Shown: positions 1 through 10,817, counted from the first letter of the stretch. The stretch: 64,000 bases of DNA from Streptomyces sp. ITFR-21 (GCF_031844685.1 NZ_CP134605.1:1211501-1275500), one strand, 5' to 3'. Numbers and translations: made by a program. The notes: a model not told the origin generated them from the letters alone.

Positions 1-91
1 ACTAATTGATGGCGCGGCAGAACGAGATCCGATGGGCCCCGCCCGCACGCGCGTCGCGGGCGAAGGCACCGGACGGCCGGATCGCCCGAGG

Positions 92-856
92 TCAGAAGCC
101 GTTGCGGTGCAGCCGGCCGGCGTAGCGCGCCTCCAGTACGGCGTTGCGCTCGTGGCCGCCGGGCAGGTTCGCCGAGACGTAGACGGGCACGTCGGCGCCC
201 TTGGCGATGAGCAGCCCGACCGCCTCGGCGACGACCATCTGCACCAGCAGCGCGGAGGTGATGGTCGAGACCCCGCACAGGGCGCCGCCGCCCGGCAGCG
301 GCAGGATCGCGTCGCCGGCCGGGGCGCAGTTGTCGAGTACGGCGTCGGCGAGGTCGGCCAGGCGCTGCCCGCTGGGGTGCAGGGCGGGCACGGCCCGGGT
401 GTGGGTGAGGGAGGTCAGGGCGATCAGCCGGTGGCCGGCCTCCTTGACGTGCAGCGCCATGTCCACGATGGAGTTGTTGACCCCGGAGTTGGAGACGATC
501 AGGAAGAGGTCCTGCGGGCGCGGGTCGGCCAGCTCGTAGAGCCTGCGGGCCAGCCCAGGCGAGCGTTCCAGCAGCGGGTCGTCCAGGACCGCCCGGTCCG
601 CGCCGCCGCGCAGCACCAGGTCGGTCAGCCCGATCCGGTTGGTGGGGATCAGCCCGCCGGCCCGCCCGACCAGTTCGAGCACGGTCGCCTGCGAGTGCCC
701 GGTGCCGAACCCGTGTACCACCCCGTCGGCCGCCACACAGTCCGCAAGCAGCCGCCCGGCGGCGCTCACCGCGTCCTTGTTGGCCCCGACGGCCCGCTCG
801 ACCGCCGCCCGGCCCTCGTCGGCGAACGCCGCCGCGCTGATCTGTCCCTCGCTCAT
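92..856 (-). CDS. SIS-domain sugar isomerase-like protein (UPF0309 type)
   Basis: A 254-residue single-domain SIS protein. The phosphosugar-binding fold shows as GFGTGHSQ near residues 49-56 and VSNSGVNNS near 121-129, the two Ser/Thr-rich loops that hold a sugar phosphate. SIS proteins isomerise or sense phosphosugars, and the cytoplasmic substrate here is probably an amino-sugar phosphate, because the next gene on the same strand is an N-acetylglucosamine kinase. The ATG at 856 is preceded by AAGGGA eight bases upstream. A 530-bp gap separates it from the kinase gene upstream, so co-transcription is uncertain. The exact reaction cannot be read from sequence. Confidence 0.9.
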   Translation of the reverse strand: MSEGQISAAAFADEGRAAVERAVGANKDAVSAAGRLLADCVAADGVVHGFGTGHSQATVLELVGRAGGLIPTNRIGLTDLVLRGGADRAVLDDPLLERSPGLARRLYELADPRPQDLFLIVSNSGVNNSIVDMALHVKEAGHRLIALTSLTHTRAVPALHPSGQRLADLADAVLDNCAPAGDAILPLPGGGALCGVSTITSALLVQMVVAEAVGLLIAKGADVPVYVSANLPGGHERNAVLEARYAGRLHRNGF

Positions 857-1387
857 GCCGTGGGTCCCTTCGCGGAATCGTGATCTTCGGTTGACCGAGC
901 CGGATTGCTGTCGCCCCGATGAAACAACGAACCAGCCCTACCGTCAACAGCGGTGCGCCCGCGAGCGGCGGTCCGCGGGCCGGCGGGCACCGGCCGGAGC
1001 GCGGGTACGCGGGCCTGTCGGACGGTGCGGAGCCCGGCTCGTGTCGCCGGGCGATCCCGCCGGGCGCGGCCGGTGTTCCCGGTGGCGACGGGCCGACCGC
1101 TGACGCGGGAGGTGTCGAAGCCGGTGTCCTGCTACGGCTGCGCGCCGGTGGCGGCGTTCCCGGCGCGGGGAGAAGGACCGTCGGCACGGTGCCGGACGGC
1201 CCCGCCCGCCGACGGCCGTGCCGGCGGGCTCATCGCGACCCGCGCGGGAGCGGGCACACGGCCCTGGTCCGGCCCGTCCGGACCGCCGCGGGCAGCGCGC
1301 GGGCGCACGGGCGCACGGGCGCACGGGCGCACGGGCGCACGGGCGCACGGGGCAGGCTCGCGGTCGTCAGGGCTCGCGGTCGTCGTG
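857..1387. other. Gene-free interval with short tandem repeats
   Basis: No coding region is convincing here on either strand. The left part should carry the promoter of the SIS gene. The right part, just past the kinase stop codon, holds two tandem repeat blocks that are listed separately. No clear DasR-type operator was recognised. Confidence 0.6.
1301..1348. repeat. Six perfect copies of an 8-bp unit
   Basis: The unit GGGCGCAC is repeated six times without error. It lies about 40 bases beyond the stop of the downstream-reading kinase gene on the minus strand. It is followed at 1355-1384 by two copies of GGCTCGCGGTCGTC spaced 16 bases apart, the second ending just before the kinase stop codon. 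Confidence 0.95.
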
Positions 1388-2374
1388 CTACAGGAGGGCG
1401 CGGGCCAGGGCCGCGGCGCCGGCCGTGCCGTCGGAGACGGGGAAGACGCGGAGGTCCAGGCCGGCCAGCCGGGCGGTGACGCGGGTCCGCAGCGGGCCGG
1501 CCGGGCCGAGCAGGCCGCCGGTGGTGACCAGCGGTTCGCCGGGGCGCGGCCCGAGGGACCGTACCGTCGCGGACAGCAGCCCGGCCGCCCGGTCGAGCAG
1601 GGCCAGCGCCACCGCGTCCCCCTCGTCCGCCGCCGCCACGACCGCCGGGCTGAGCATCGCCATCCGCGGCGGCGCCTGCTCGTACACCCGGACCACGAGC
1701 CCCTCGGCGAGGTCGTGCCGGGCGTCGAAGCCCCACGCCCGGTCCGGCGGCCCGGCCGCGGCTTGCTCCGGGAAGTAGTGCGCCGCCGCCTTCGCCACCA
1801 GCGACGTCCAGGGCCCGCGGCCGTCCAGTGCGGCCAGGACCGCGCGTACCGCGTGGTTGCCGAGCCAGAAGCCGCTGCCCTCGTCGCCGAGCAGCCAGCC
1901 GTGGCCGTCGGCGACGGCGGCGCGGCGGCGGGCGGTGATCCGCGCGGCGACCGCGCCGGTGCCGGCGATGAGCACCAGGCCGTCGGCGGGGGCGCCGGGG
2001 GCCGCGGCCAGGGCGACCTCGGTGTCGCCGCCGACCTCCGCCCTGGCGTCCGTGATGCCGTTGGCGGCCAGCGCGTCCACCAGGCAGGACAGGGCGAGGC
2101 CGTGTCCCAGGTCCGGGCCGAGGCCGGCCGCCGCCCCGGCGAAACCGCCGAAGGCCGCCGCCACCCGGGTCCGTGCCGCCGGCGGCACGGCCGCCCCGAT
2201 CGCGTCGGTCAGGTGCCGGGTCAGCGCCCGCCGCCCCACGCTCAGCGCGTTGCCGGGCCCGCCGGCGCCGCTGCCGAGCGCCGGGCCGCCCGCCGCCGCT
2301 TCCAGCCGGGCCCTGGTACGGGTGCCGCCCGCGTCGATGCCGACCACCAGGGGCCGGCTGTAGATTTCACTCAT
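1388..2374 (-). CDS. BadF/BadG/BcrA/BcrD-family N-acetylglucosamine kinase
   Basis: A 328-residue cytoplasmic sugar kinase of the ASKHA fold. The N-terminal phosphate loop is VGIDAGGTRTR (residues 11-21), and a second phosphate-binding segment AGTGAVAAR occurs mid-protein, followed by GDEGSGFWLG. This layout is typical of eukaryote-like NAG kinases and their bacterial BadF/BcrA relatives, rather than the ROK family. It probably phosphorylates GlcNAc or a related amino sugar with ATP. It faces a divergent RpiR regulator across 170 bp, the usual arrangement for a sugar operon controlled by its neighbour. The substrate is inferred from family and context. Confidence 0.88.
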   Translation of the reverse strand: MSEIYSRPLVVGIDAGGTRTRARLEAAAGGPALGSGAGGPGNALSVGRRALTRHLTDAIGAAVPPAARTRVAAAFGGFAGAAAGLGPDLGHGLALSCLVDALAANGITDARAEVGGDTEVALAAAPGAPADGLVLIAGTGAVAARITARRRAAVADGHGWLLGDEGSGFWLGNHAVRAVLAALDGRGPWTSLVAKAAAHYFPEQAAAGPPDRAWGFDARHDLAEGLVVRVYEQAPPRMAMLSPAVVAAADEGDAVALALLDRAAGLLSATVRSLGPRPGEPLVTTGGLLGPAGPLRTRVTARLAGLDLRVFPVSDGTAGAAALARALL

Positions 2375-2544
2375 CGCCCCGCATGGTGGTTGACGGATTC
2401 ACCCCGGCACAAGCCCGACCCGCGCCACCCGGGCCCGCACCGGCCCGTCCGCACCACCCGATCCGCACCGCACCGAACCCGTACCGCCCCGCACCGGCCC
2501 CCCGGTCCGCGGCCCCGCACCGCCCGCTGACGAGACGAGCCGTC

Positions 2545-3414
2545 ATGATCACCGCCCTGATCCGCTCCGCGCTCCCCCGGATGTCCGGCTCCCTGCGCAA
2601 GGTCGGCGAGTCGGTGCTGGCCGACCCGGTGGCCGCCACCCACGGCTCGGCCGCCGAGCTGGGCCGCCGTACCGGCACCTCCCAGGCCACCGTCACCCGC
2701 TTCTGCCGGGCCCTCGGCCTGGACTCGTACCAGCAGCTGCTGATCGAACTCGCCCAGGAGCAGGGCCGCAGCGAGGCCGCCGAGCCGCCGAGCGCCGCGC
2801 TGGGGCCGCGGATCGGCCCGGAGGACGACCTGGAACACGTCATCGGCGTGGTCGCGGAAGCCGATCTGCGGGCCTTGCGGCACACCGCCGAGCTGCTGGA
2901 CCGTACGGCGCTGGAACAGGCCGCGCGAGCTCTCGCCGGGGCCCGCAGGATCGACGTCTACGGCGTCGGCGGGTCCGGCATCGTCGCGCACGAGACGCAG
3001 GCCCGGCTCTTCGGCATCGGCTGCGCCGCCCACGCCTGGACCGAGGTGCACGCCGCGGAGACCTCCGCGGCCCTGCTGACACCCTCCGACGCGGTGGTGG
3101 CGGTCTCGCACTCGGGCACCACCCGGGAGGTGCTGGAGCCGCTGCGGCTGGCGGCGGACCGCGGCGCGAGCACCGTCGCGCTCACCGGCGACCCGCGCTC
3201 GCCGATAGCCCAGGCCGCCGGCGTCACCCTGACGTCATTCTCCGGCGAGACCAGCTTCCGCCGCGGCAACTTCGGCACCCGGCACTCGGTACTGCTCATC
3301 GTCGACTGCCTCTACGCCCGCGTGGCGCAGCTCACCTACGAACGGGCGACGGCGTCGATCGCGTTGACGGCGCACATCGGCGACGCGCACGCGGCGGGCC
3401 CGCGCCGGCGGTGA
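2545..3414 (+). CDS. MurR/RpiR-family transcriptional regulator
   Basis: A 289-residue regulator with an N-terminal helix-turn-helix (SAAELGRRTGTSQATVTRF, about residues 35-53) and a C-terminal SIS effector domain (YGVGGSGIVA near 139-148 and VAVSHSGTTREV near 190). RpiR proteins bind a phosphosugar and regulate sugar catabolism. Divergent placement from the kinase gene suggests it controls that gene and itself. The ATG at 2545 was chosen because the HTH family starts a few residues before this point, while the longer upstream reading is a low-complexity Pro/Arg stretch. The effector is unknown. Confidence 0.92.
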   Translation: MITALIRSALPRMSGSLRKVGESVLADPVAATHGSAAELGRRTGTSQATVTRFCRALGLDSYQQLLIELAQEQGRSEAAEPPSAALGPRIGPEDDLEHVIGVVAEADLRALRHTAELLDRTALEQAARALAGARRIDVYGVGGSGIVAHETQARLFGIGCAAHAWTEVHAAETSAALLTPSDAVVAVSHSGTTREVLEPLRLAADRGASTVALTGDPRSPIAQAAGVTLTSFSGETSFRRGNFGTRHSVLLIVDCLYARVAQLTYERATASIALTAHIGDAHAAGPRRR

Positions 3415-3479
3415 CACCGGGCCGGCGGTCTTATCCGGGCCGGACGACCCGGGGCCCGGGCTCCTTGGACACGCAGAAC

Positions 3480-3538
3480 CGCCCCTTGTCCTCCGGGCGG
3501 GCGCACCTGCGGGGTGCCCGCCCGGAAAGCAAGGGGCG
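3480..3538. terminator. Nested bidirectional hairpin between convergent genes
   Basis: Outer arms CGCCCCTTG (3480-3488) and CAAGGGGCG (3530-3538) enclose inner arms TCCGGGCGGGC (3492-3502) and GCCCGCCCGGA (3516-3526). It sits between the 3' ends of the RpiR gene (plus) and the rbpA-family gene (minus), so it can end both transcripts. Confidence 0.8.
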
Positions 3539-3556
3539 GAGGGATCGGGCCAGGCC

Positions 3557-3892
3557 CTAGATCTCGCCCCGGAGCTTGGCCAGCGCCTCGGCGAGGATCG
3601 CCTCGCCGTCCGCGGCCGAGCGGCGCTCCCGTACGTAGGCCAGGTGCGTCTTGTACGGCTCGGTGCGCGGCGGTGCCGGCGGGTTCTCCTCGTCCTGCCC
3701 GGCCGGGAAGCCGCAGCGGGGGCAGTCCCAGGTCTCCGGGATCTGCGCGTCGCTGGCGAAGCTCGGCTGGGTCTCGTGCCCGTTGGAGCACCAGAAGGAG
3801 ATGCGCAGCCGCGGCGCGGACTCGCCGCGCTCGGCCTCTCCCATCGGCCCCGCTCCGACCCGACTGCCACGGATCGCGTTGCCACTTGCCAC
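3557..3892 (-). CDS. rbpA: RbpA-family RNA polymerase-binding protein
   Basis: A 111-residue small zinc-ribbon protein. It has the RbpA signatures RGSRVG near residues 8-13, zinc ligands C35, H39, C57 and C60, the segment DAQIPETWDC just before the second cysteine pair, and a C-terminal ERRS...EAILAEALAKLR helix that in RbpA contacts sigma domain 2. RbpA stabilises initiation complexes of HrdB-type RNA polymerase. The GTG at 3892 is preferred over an ATG further upstream because AGGGAG lies eight bases before it and the family begins here. Streptomycetes can carry more than one family member, so this may be a paralogue of the main RbpA. Confidence 0.85.
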   Translation of the reverse strand: MASGNAIRGSRVGAGPMGEAERGESAPRLRISFWCSNGHETQPSFASDAQIPETWDCPRCGFPAGQDEENPPAPPRTEPYKTHLAYVRERRSAADGEAILAEALAKLRGEI

Positions 3893-4124
3893 GGTCGTAA
3901 CTCCCTGCGTGATGGTGCTGCGAGGTTCGCCCTGCATTCGGAGACCGATTCACCCGCGCCTGGCGGGAAAGGGCACGGTATCCCAGGACACGGTTCCATG
4001 ATAAGTCGCGTCCGCGACGGAGTGTCAGCTGTCCCTGAACGGGCCGGAATCGAACGCCCCGCGTGGTTCGCTCATTTCACGCGTTCGCCGTCGCCGGCGG
4101 CCGTGAACGCCCCGCGCCGGCCGC

Positions 4125-4361
4125 TCACTTCTGGTACTTCATCACCAGGCCGAGCGTGACGATGCAGGCGAACCACAGCAGCGCGATCACCACGGTGATC
4201 CGGTCGAGGTTGCGCTCGGCCACCGAGGAGCCGCCGACGGAGGACTGCATGCCGCCGCCGAACATGTCCGACAGGCCGCCGCCCTTCCCCTTGTGCATCA
4301 GCACAAGCAGCAAAAGCAGCAGGCTGAAGATGATGAGGGCGATGGAGAACCCGATGACCAC
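4125..4361 (-). CDS. secG: Preprotein translocase subunit SecG
   Basis: A 78-residue membrane protein with two hydrophobic helices (about residues 3-21 and 54-74) joined by a Gly-rich cytoplasmic loop (KGKGGGLSDMFGG), the standard SecG pattern and length. It assists SecYE during protein export. It lies downstream of tpiA on the same strand, separated by a strong hairpin, so it probably has some independent expression. Confidence 0.96.
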   Translation of the reverse strand: MVIGFSIALIIFSLLLLLLVLMHKGKGGGLSDMFGGGMQSSVGGSSVAERNLDRITVVIALLWFACIVTLGLVMKYQK

Positions 4362-4410
4362 GGCTGGACCAACTCTCTCGACTACGTGACGGCACTGGAT
4401 GACTACGGCA

Positions 4411-4447
4411 CGGGGCCGGACGGTACGGTCGTACCGCCGCGGCCCCG
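4411..4447. terminator. Hairpin between tpiA and secG
   Basis: Arms CGGGGCCG (4411-4418) and CGGCCCCG (4440-4447) enclose a second pair CGGTAC/GTACCG (4421-4426, 4431-4436) with a four-base loop. It lies just past the tpiA stop, and could terminate or attenuate readthrough into secG. Confidence 0.7.
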
Positions 4448-4474
4448 TCAGGGTACTTCACAGTTCCCCGGAGT

Positions 4475-5278
4475 TCACTGGTCCCGGAATCGCACGATCC
4501 TGACGAATTCCTCGGCGTCCAGCGCGGCGCCGCCCACCAGGGCGCCGTCCACGTCCGGCTGCGCCATGATCGCGGCCACGTTCCCGGCCTTGACCGAGCC
4601 GCCGTACTGGATCCGTACGCCGTCGGCGAGCGCCTGGTCGTACAGCTCGGCGAGACGGCCGCGGACGGCCCCGCAGACTTCCTGGGCGTCCTCGGGGGTG
4701 GCGACCTCGCCGGTGCCGATCGCCCAGACCGGCTCGTAGGCGATGACGATGGTCGCCGCCTGCTCGGCCGGGACGTCCTTGAGGGCGCCGTCCAGCTGGG
4801 CGAGGGAGTGCGGGACCTGGCGGCCGGCCTTGCGGACGTCCAGGCCCTCGCCGACGCACAGGATCGGGGTGAGCCCGTGCCTGAAGGCTGCCTTGACCTT
4901 GGCGTTGGTCACCTGCTCGTCCTCGCCGTGGTACTGGCGGCGCTCGGAGTGGCCCACGGCGACGTAGGAGCACCTGAGCTTGGCCAGCATCGCGCCGGAG
5001 ATCTCACCGGTGTAGGCGCCGCTGTCGTGCGCGGACAGGTCCTGGGCGCCGTACCTGATCCTGAGCTTGTCGCCGTCGACCAGGGTCTGCACCGAGCGCA
5101 GGTCGGTGTACGGCGGCAGGACGGCGACCTCGACCGCGTCGTAGTCCTTGTCGGTGAGGGCGAAGGCGAGCTTCTGGACCTGGGCGATGGCCTCGAGGTG
5201 GTTGAGGTTCATCTTCCAGTTGCCCGCCATCAGCGGGGTGCGGGCGGCCTTCTCGGCTTGCGCGGTCTGTTCGGTCAT
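4475..5278 (-). CDS. tpiA: Triosephosphate isomerase
   Basis: A 267-residue TIM-barrel enzyme interconverting glyceraldehyde 3-phosphate and dihydroxyacetone phosphate. Visible landmarks are MAGNWKMN (residues 17-24, with the catalytic Lys), VGHSERR with the catalytic His, [11 protein letters not shown] with the catalytic Glu, and the YGGSV phosphate loop near the C-terminus. The ATG at 5278 lies four bases after the pgk stop, so the two are translationally coupled. An upstream in-frame ATG would run back into pgk and is not supported. Confidence 0.97.
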   Translation of the reverse strand: MTEQTAQAEKAARTPLMAGNWKMNLNHLEAIAQVQKLAFALTDKDYDAVEVAVLPPYTDLRSVQTLVDGDKLRIRYGAQDLSAHDSGAYTGEISGAMLAKLRCSYVAVGHSERRQYHGEDEQVTNAKVKAAFRHGLTPILCVGEGLDVRKAGRQVPHSLAQLDGALKDVPAEQAATIVIAYEPVWAIGTGEVATPEDAQEVCGAVRGRLAELYDQALADGVRIQYGGSVKAGNVAAIMAQPDVDGALVGGAALDAEEFVRIVRFRDQ

Positions 5279-5282
5279 CTGG

Positions 5283-6497
5283 TCAGCCCTCCAGGGCGGC
5301 GAGGCCGGGCAGCGTCTTGCCCTCCAGGTACTCCAGGCTCGCACCGCCTCCGGTGGAAATATGGCCGAAAGCGTCCTCGTCGAAGCCGAGGATGCGGACG
5401 GCCGCGGCCGAGTCGCCGCCGCCGACCACGCTGAAGGCGTCGCTGTCGACCAGTGCCTGGGCGACGGCGCGGGTGCCGTCGGCGAAGTCGGGGTGCTCGA
5501 AGACGCCCATCGGGCCGTTCCAGAAGATGGTGGCCGCGTCGGCGAGCTTGGCGGCGAACAGCTTGCGGGACTCCGGGCCGATGTCCAGTCCCAGCACGTC
5601 GGCCGGGATGGCGTCCACGGCGGCCGCGACCGGGGAGGCCGGGGCCTTGGTCTTGAGGTCGGGGAACTCGGTGGCGCCGAGCACGTCCACCGGCAGCACG
5701 AACTCCACGCCCTTGGCCGCGGCCCGCTCCAGGTACTCGGTGACGACCGGGATCTGGTCCTCCTGGAGCAGGCTCCTGCCGACCTCGTGGCCCTGGGCCT
5801 TGAGGAAGGTGAAGACCATGCCGCCGCCGACCAGGATGCGGTCGGCCTTGTCCAGCAGGTGGTCGATGACGCCGAGCTTGTCGGAGACCTTGGAGCCGCC
5901 GAGCACCACCGCGTAGGGGCGGGCGACGTCCTCGGTGAGCTTCTTGAGCACGTCGACCTCGGTGGCGATCAGGCCGCCGGCCGCGTGCGGCAGCCGGGCC
6001 GGAAGGTCGAAGACGGAGGCGTGCTTGCGGTGCACCGCGCCGAATCCGTCGCCGACGTAAGTGTCGGCGAGGGCGGCGAGGGCGTCGGCGAAGGCGCCGC
6101 GTTCGGCGTCGTCCTTGGCGGTCTCGCCGGCGTTGAAGCGCAGGTTCTCCAGCAGCGCGACCTGGCCGTCGGCCAGTGCCGCGACGGTGGCGCGGGCGCT
6201 GTCGCCGACGGTGTCGGCGGCGAAGGCGACATCGGCGCCGAGCAGTTCGCCGAGCCGGGCGGCCACCGGTGCGAGGGAGAACGCGGGGTCGGGCTCGCCC
6301 TTGGGGCGGCCCAGGTGCGAGGCGACGATCACCTTGGCACCGGCGGCGGCGAGCCGGGTGATGGTCGGTACGGCGGCCCGGATCCGGCCGTCGTCGGTGA
6401 TGGTCTCGCCGTCGAGCGGGACGTTGAGGTCGGCGCGGACGAACACCCGCTTGCCCGCGACCTGCCCCTCGTCGATGAGGTCGTCGATCGTCTTCAT
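5283..6497 (-). CDS. pgk: Phosphoglycerate kinase
   Basis: A 404-residue, full-length two-domain glycolytic kinase (1,3-bisphosphoglycerate + ADP to 3-phosphoglycerate + ATP). It shows the N-terminal substrate loop [19 protein letters not shown], the [10 protein letters not shown] segment, and the C-terminal nucleotide loop [11 protein letters not shown]. It lies between gap and tpiA in the common gap-pgk-tpiA order. Confidence 0.97.
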   Translation of the reverse strand: MKTIDDLIDEGQVAGKRVFVRADLNVPLDGETITDDGRIRAAVPTITRLAAAGAKVIVASHLGRPKGEPDPAFSLAPVAARLGELLGADVAFAADTVGDSARATVAALADGQVALLENLRFNAGETAKDDAERGAFADALAALADTYVGDGFGAVHRKHASVFDLPARLPHAAGGLIATEVDVLKKLTEDVARPYAVVLGGSKVSDKLGVIDHLLDKADRILVGGGMVFTFLKAQGHEVGRSLLQEDQIPVVTEYLERAAAKGVEFVLPVDVLGATEFPDLKTKAPASPVAAAVDAIPADVLGLDIGPESRKLFAAKLADAATIFWNGPMGVFEHPDFADGTRAVAQALVDSDAFSVVGGGDSAAAVRILGFDEDAFGHISTGGGASLEYLEGKTLPGLAALEG

Positions 6498-6542
6498 CTG
6501 TGGGGTCTCCTGTGAGTACGGGTCTGGAAGGCGGCCACGCGA

Positions 6543-6585
6543 ACAGGGCCCGGCCGGCGCGTCGCCGCGCTCGTCCGGACCCTGT
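6543..6585. terminator. Imperfect hairpin between gap and pgk
   Basis: ACAGGGCCCGG (6543-6553) pairs with CCGGACCCTGT (6575-6585) with one mismatch around a 21-base loop. It lies after the gap stop and may partially terminate, giving gap its usual excess transcript. Confidence 0.5.
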
Positions 6586-6627
6586 CGCTCACATCGCTGT
6601 GCGGTGGCTGATGCGGTGGTTACGCGT

Positions 6628-7749
<1,122 letters not shown>

Positions 7750-7752
7750 TCA

Positions 7753-7780
7753 CCCGGCGGGGGGGGACGCCCCCGCCGGG
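7753..7780. terminator. GC-rich hairpin after whiA
   Basis: CCCGGCGGGGG (7753-7763) pairs perfectly with CCCCCGCCGGG (7770-7780). It lies downstream of the whiA stop codon on the minus strand and upstream of the gap promoter, a natural end for the uvrC-whiA operon. Confidence 0.75.
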
Positions 7781-7834
7781 GTGCGGCGCACCGGCCGGGC
7801 CCCCACCTGCGCCCGGTCGCCGCCGGGCACCGGG

Positions 7835-8812
7835 TCAGCCCACCATCTCGTCGGTGAGGTTCGCCTCCGTGCCCGGCATACCCATGTCGGACGCGCGCTT
7901 GTCGGCCATCGCCAGCAGCCGGCGGATCCGCCCGGCCACCGCGTCCTTCGTGAGCGGCGGCTCGGCCAGCGAGCCCAGCTCCTCCAGCGACGCCTGCTTG
8001 TGGTCCATCCGCAGCCGGCCGGCGGCGGCCAGGTGTTCCGGCACCTCCTCGCCGAGGATCTCCAGCGCGCGCTGCACCCGGGCGCCGGCCGCGACCGCGG
8101 CCCGCGCCGAGCGGCGCAGGTTGGCGTCGTCGAAGTTGGCCAGCCGGTTGGCGGTCGCCCGCACCTCGCGCCGCATCCGGCGCTCCTCCCAGGCCAGCAC
8201 CGAGTCGTGCGCGCCGAGCCGGGTCAGCAGCGCGCCGATCGCGTCGCCGTCGCGGACCACCACCCGGTCCACGTTGCGGACCTCGCGGGCCTTGGCCGGG
8301 ATCTGCAGTCGGCGGGCGGCGCCGACCAGGGCGAGCGCGGCCTCCGGGCCGGGGCAGGTCACCTCCAGCGAGGAGGAGCGGCCCGGTTCGGTCAGCGAGC
8401 CGTGCGCCAGGAACGCGCCCCGCCAGGCCGCCTCCGCGTCGCAGGTCGCGCCGGAGACCACCTGCGGGGGCAGGCCGCGGATCGGCCGGCCGCGGCCGTC
8501 GACCAGGCCGGTCTGCCGGGCCAGCTGGTCACCGCCCGCCACCACCCGCACCACGTACCGGCTGCCGCGGCGCAGCCCGCCGGGCGCCATCACCACCAGG
8601 TCCGAGGTGTGACCGAAGATCTCCAGGATGTCCTTGCGCAACCGCCGGGCGGCGATCCCGGTGTCCAGCTCCGCCTCGATCACGATCCGACCGCTCACCA
8701 GGTGCAAGCCGCCCGCGAACCGCAGGATCGACGAGACCTCCGCCTTGCGGCAGCAGGTCCGGGTGACGGGGAGCCGGGAGATCTCGTCCTTCACCGCTGC
8801 CGTCATCGCCAT
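7835..8812 (-). CDS. whiA: Sporulation regulator WhiA
   Basis: A 325-residue WhiA protein. These combine an N-terminal degenerate LAGLIDADG homing-endonuclease fold with a C-terminal helix-turn-helix and control sporulation septation genes with WhiB in streptomycetes. The start [15 protein letters not shown] and the [15 protein letters not shown] segment are characteristic, as is the C-terminal helix rich in [11 protein letters not shown]. The start overlaps the yvcK stop, so this is the last gene of the uvrC-rapZ-yvcK-whiA operon. Length is normal and no key segment is missing. Confidence 0.97.
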   Translation of the reverse strand: MAMTAAVKDEISRLPVTRTCCRKAEVSSILRFAGGLHLVSGRIVIEAELDTGIAARRLRKDILEIFGHTSDLVVMAPGGLRRGSRYVVRVVAGGDQLARQTGLVDGRGRPIRGLPPQVVSGATCDAEAAWRGAFLAHGSLTEPGRSSSLEVTCPGPEAALALVGAARRLQIPAKAREVRNVDRVVVRDGDAIGALLTRLGAHDSVLAWEERRMRREVRATANRLANFDDANLRRSARAAVAAGARVQRALEILGEEVPEHLAAAGRLRMDHKQASLEELGSLAEPPLTKDAVAGRIRRLLAMADKRASDMGMPGTEANLTDEMVG

Positions 8813-9810
8813 GGGCCGATCCTTCCACGCATACGAAAAATCCGGTCATACGCGGCGGCCAACAACTCCGGGTCGTGCCGCGGCCCGTCGGGGGCGGCGA
8901 CCGGGGCCAGCTCAACCGTACCCCCCAATCGCTCCGCCGCCTCGGCGAGGCTGGCGCGATCAGGTACGGCGGCCTCGTCGGCGAGAACCACGTCGATGGT
9001 GAGTTTAGGGGCGTGTCGTCCCAAAACCTCCAAGTGACGCTGCGGAGAAAATCCCTCGGTCTCCCCCGGCTGCGGCGCGAGGTTGAGGGTGAGCACCCGG
9101 CGGGCCCTGGTGGTCATCAGCGCGTCGGCCAACTCCGGTACCAGCAGGTGCGGGATGACCGAGGAGAACCACGAACCGGGGCCCAGCACCACCCAGTCCG
9201 CGTCCAGCACCGCCTTCACCGCCTCGGGGACGGCCGGCGGGTCGGCGGGCAGCACCTGGACCTCCAGCACCTCGCCGGGGGTGAGCGCGACGGTGGCCTG
9301 GCCGCGGACGGTGGAGATCTCGTCCGGGCGGGCCGGGTCGTGGCCGCGGACGATGGCGTGCAGGTCGAGCGGGACCGCGGACATCGGCAGCACCCTGCCG
9401 TGCGCGCCGAGGAGCCGGCCGACCCACTCCAGCGCGGCCACCTCGTCGTTGAGCTGCTCCCACAGGGCGACGATCAGCAGATTGCCGACCGCGTGGCCGT
9501 GCAGGTCGCCGCCGCTGACGAAGCGGTGCTGGACCACCTTGGCCCAGGTCCGGCCCCATTCGTCGTCGCCACACAGCGCGGCGAGCGCCTTGCGCAGGTC
9601 GCCGGGCGGCAGCACGCCCATCTCGGTGCGCAGCCGGCCGCTGGAGCCCCCGTCGTCGGCGACGGTGACCACCGCGGTCAGGTCGCCGGTGATCCGGCGC
9701 AGCGCGGCCAGGGAGGCGGCCAGTCCGTGGCCGCCTCCCAGCGCGACCACTTTGGGCGGCACCCCGGAACGGCGGGCCGTCCCCCGGCGCCGCCGACCCG
9801 TCATGATCAC
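8803..9810 (-). CDS. yvcK: YvcK-family gluconeogenesis factor (CofD-like)
   Basis: A 335-residue CofD-like protein with the nucleotide-binding loop [13 protein letters not shown] (residues 21-33), [14 protein letters not shown] and GPGSWFSS. YvcK binds UDP-sugars and links carbon metabolism to cell-wall synthesis; in actinobacteria it sits between rapZ and whiA, as here. GTG at 9810 overlaps the rapZ stop by four bases; an ATG six bases later (9804) is the alternative. The two options differ by only two residues. Confidence 0.94.
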   Translation of the reverse strand: MIMTGRRRRGTARRSGVPPKVVALGGGHGLAASLAALRRITGDLTAVVTVADDGGSSGRLRTEMGVLPPGDLRKALAALCGDDEWGRTWAKVVQHRFVSGGDLHGHAVGNLLIVALWEQLNDEVAALEWVGRLLGAHGRVLPMSAVPLDLHAIVRGHDPARPDEISTVRGQATVALTPGEVLEVQVLPADPPAVPEAVKAVLDADWVVLGPGSWFSSVIPHLLVPELADALMTTRARRVLTLNLAPQPGETEGFSPQRHLEVLGRHAPKLTIDVVLADEAAVPDRASLAEAAERLGGTVELAPVAAPDGPRHDPELLAAAYDRIFRMRGRIGPWR

Positions 9811-10817
9811 TCGCGCCCCATGTCCCTGTGCACTGTCACCGTCTCCACTCCGTCCGCCGCCAGCCGCGCCGCCAGCCGTTCCGACATCGCCACGCTGCGG
9901 TGCTTGCCGCCCGTACAGCCGACGGCGATCGTCACATAGCGCTTGCCCTCGCGCCGGTAGCCCGCCGCGATGATGTGCAGCAGCTCGGCGTACCGGTCCA
10001 GGAACTCCTTGGCGCCGGGCTGGTTGAACACGTACTGGGACACCTCGTCGTTGAGGCCGGTGAAGGGCCGCAGCTCCGGCACCCAGTGCGGGTTGGGCAG
10101 GAAGCGGCAGTCCACCACCAGGTCGGCGTCGACCGGCAGCCCGTACTTGTATCCGAACGACATGACGGTCGCCCGTAGTTCCGGTTCCTCGTCGCCGGCG
10201 AACCGCGCGTCGAGTTTGGCGCGAAGTTCATGCACGTTGAGGCTGGAGGTGTCGATCACCAGGTCGGCGTCGCCGCGCAGTTCGCGCAGCAGGTCGCGTT
10301 CGGCGGCGATGCCGTCCACGATCCGGCCGGGGCCCTGGAGCGGGTGCGGGCGGCGGACCGACTCGAAGCGGCGGACCAGGGCGTCGTCGGATGCTTCGAG
10401 GAAGATCACCCGGCGCCTGACGCCGCGGGCGGCGAGGTCGGACAGCGACTCACGGAGGTTGTCGAAGAACTGCCGGCCGCGGACGTCCACCACGACCGCG
10501 ATACGCGCCACGTTGCCCTGGGAGCGGGCGCCGAGGTCGACCATGGTGGGGATCAGCGCGGGCGGCAGGTTGTCGACCACGAACCAGCCGAGGTCCTCCA
10601 GGCACTTGGCCGCGGTGCTGCGGCCGGCCCCGGACATGCCGGAGATGATCACCAGTTCCGGGATGGCCTCCGCGGCCTCGCCCGCCGCGCCGCCGGCCGT
10701 GTCCGCGCTGCCCTGCGCGCCGTGCCGCTCGTCGTGCCGCTCACCGTGCCGCGCGCCGTGTCGCTCGTCGTGCCGCTCACCGTGCTTGTCGTGCGGATGC
10801 TCGTCCTGCTCGCTCAT
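9807..10817 (-). CDS. rapZ: RapZ-type nucleotide-binding protein with a His-rich N-terminus
   Basis: A 336-residue P-loop protein of the RapZ (YvcJ) family. Walker A is GMSGAGRST (residues 60-68), and the conserved C-terminal domain ends with [12 protein letters not shown]. In enterobacteria RapZ directs decay of GlmZ RNA; in actinobacteria the target is not established. Residues 1-52 are a hydrophilic extension with eight histidines and two copies of the 12-residue unit [13 protein letters not shown] (residues 12-35). The start overlaps the uvrC stop by four bases (ATGA), so expression is coupled. Confidence 0.94.
   Translation of the reverse strand: MSEQDEHPHDKHGERHDERHGARHGERHDERHGAQGSADTAGGAAGEAAEAIPELVIISGMSGAGRSTAAKCLEDLGWFVVDNLPPALIPTMVDLGARSQGNVARIAVVVDVRGRQFFDNLRESLSDLAARGVRRRVIFLEASDDALVRRFESVRRPHPLQGPGRIVDGIAAERDLLRELRGDADLVIDTSSLNVHELRAKLDARFAGDEEPELRATVMSFGYKYGLPVDADLVVDCRFLPNPHWVPELRPFTGLNDEVSQYVFNQPGAKEFLDRYAELLHIIAAGYRREGKRYVTIAVGCTGGKHRSVAMSERLAARLAADGVETVTVHRDMGRE
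10713..10784 (-). repeat. Two-copy 36-bp coding repeat in rapZ
   Basis: Each copy encodes [11 protein letters not shown] followed by R or Q. The duplication makes up most of the His/Arg/Glu-rich N-terminal tail and lies outside the conserved RapZ fold, which begins near residue 53. Confidence 0.8.
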
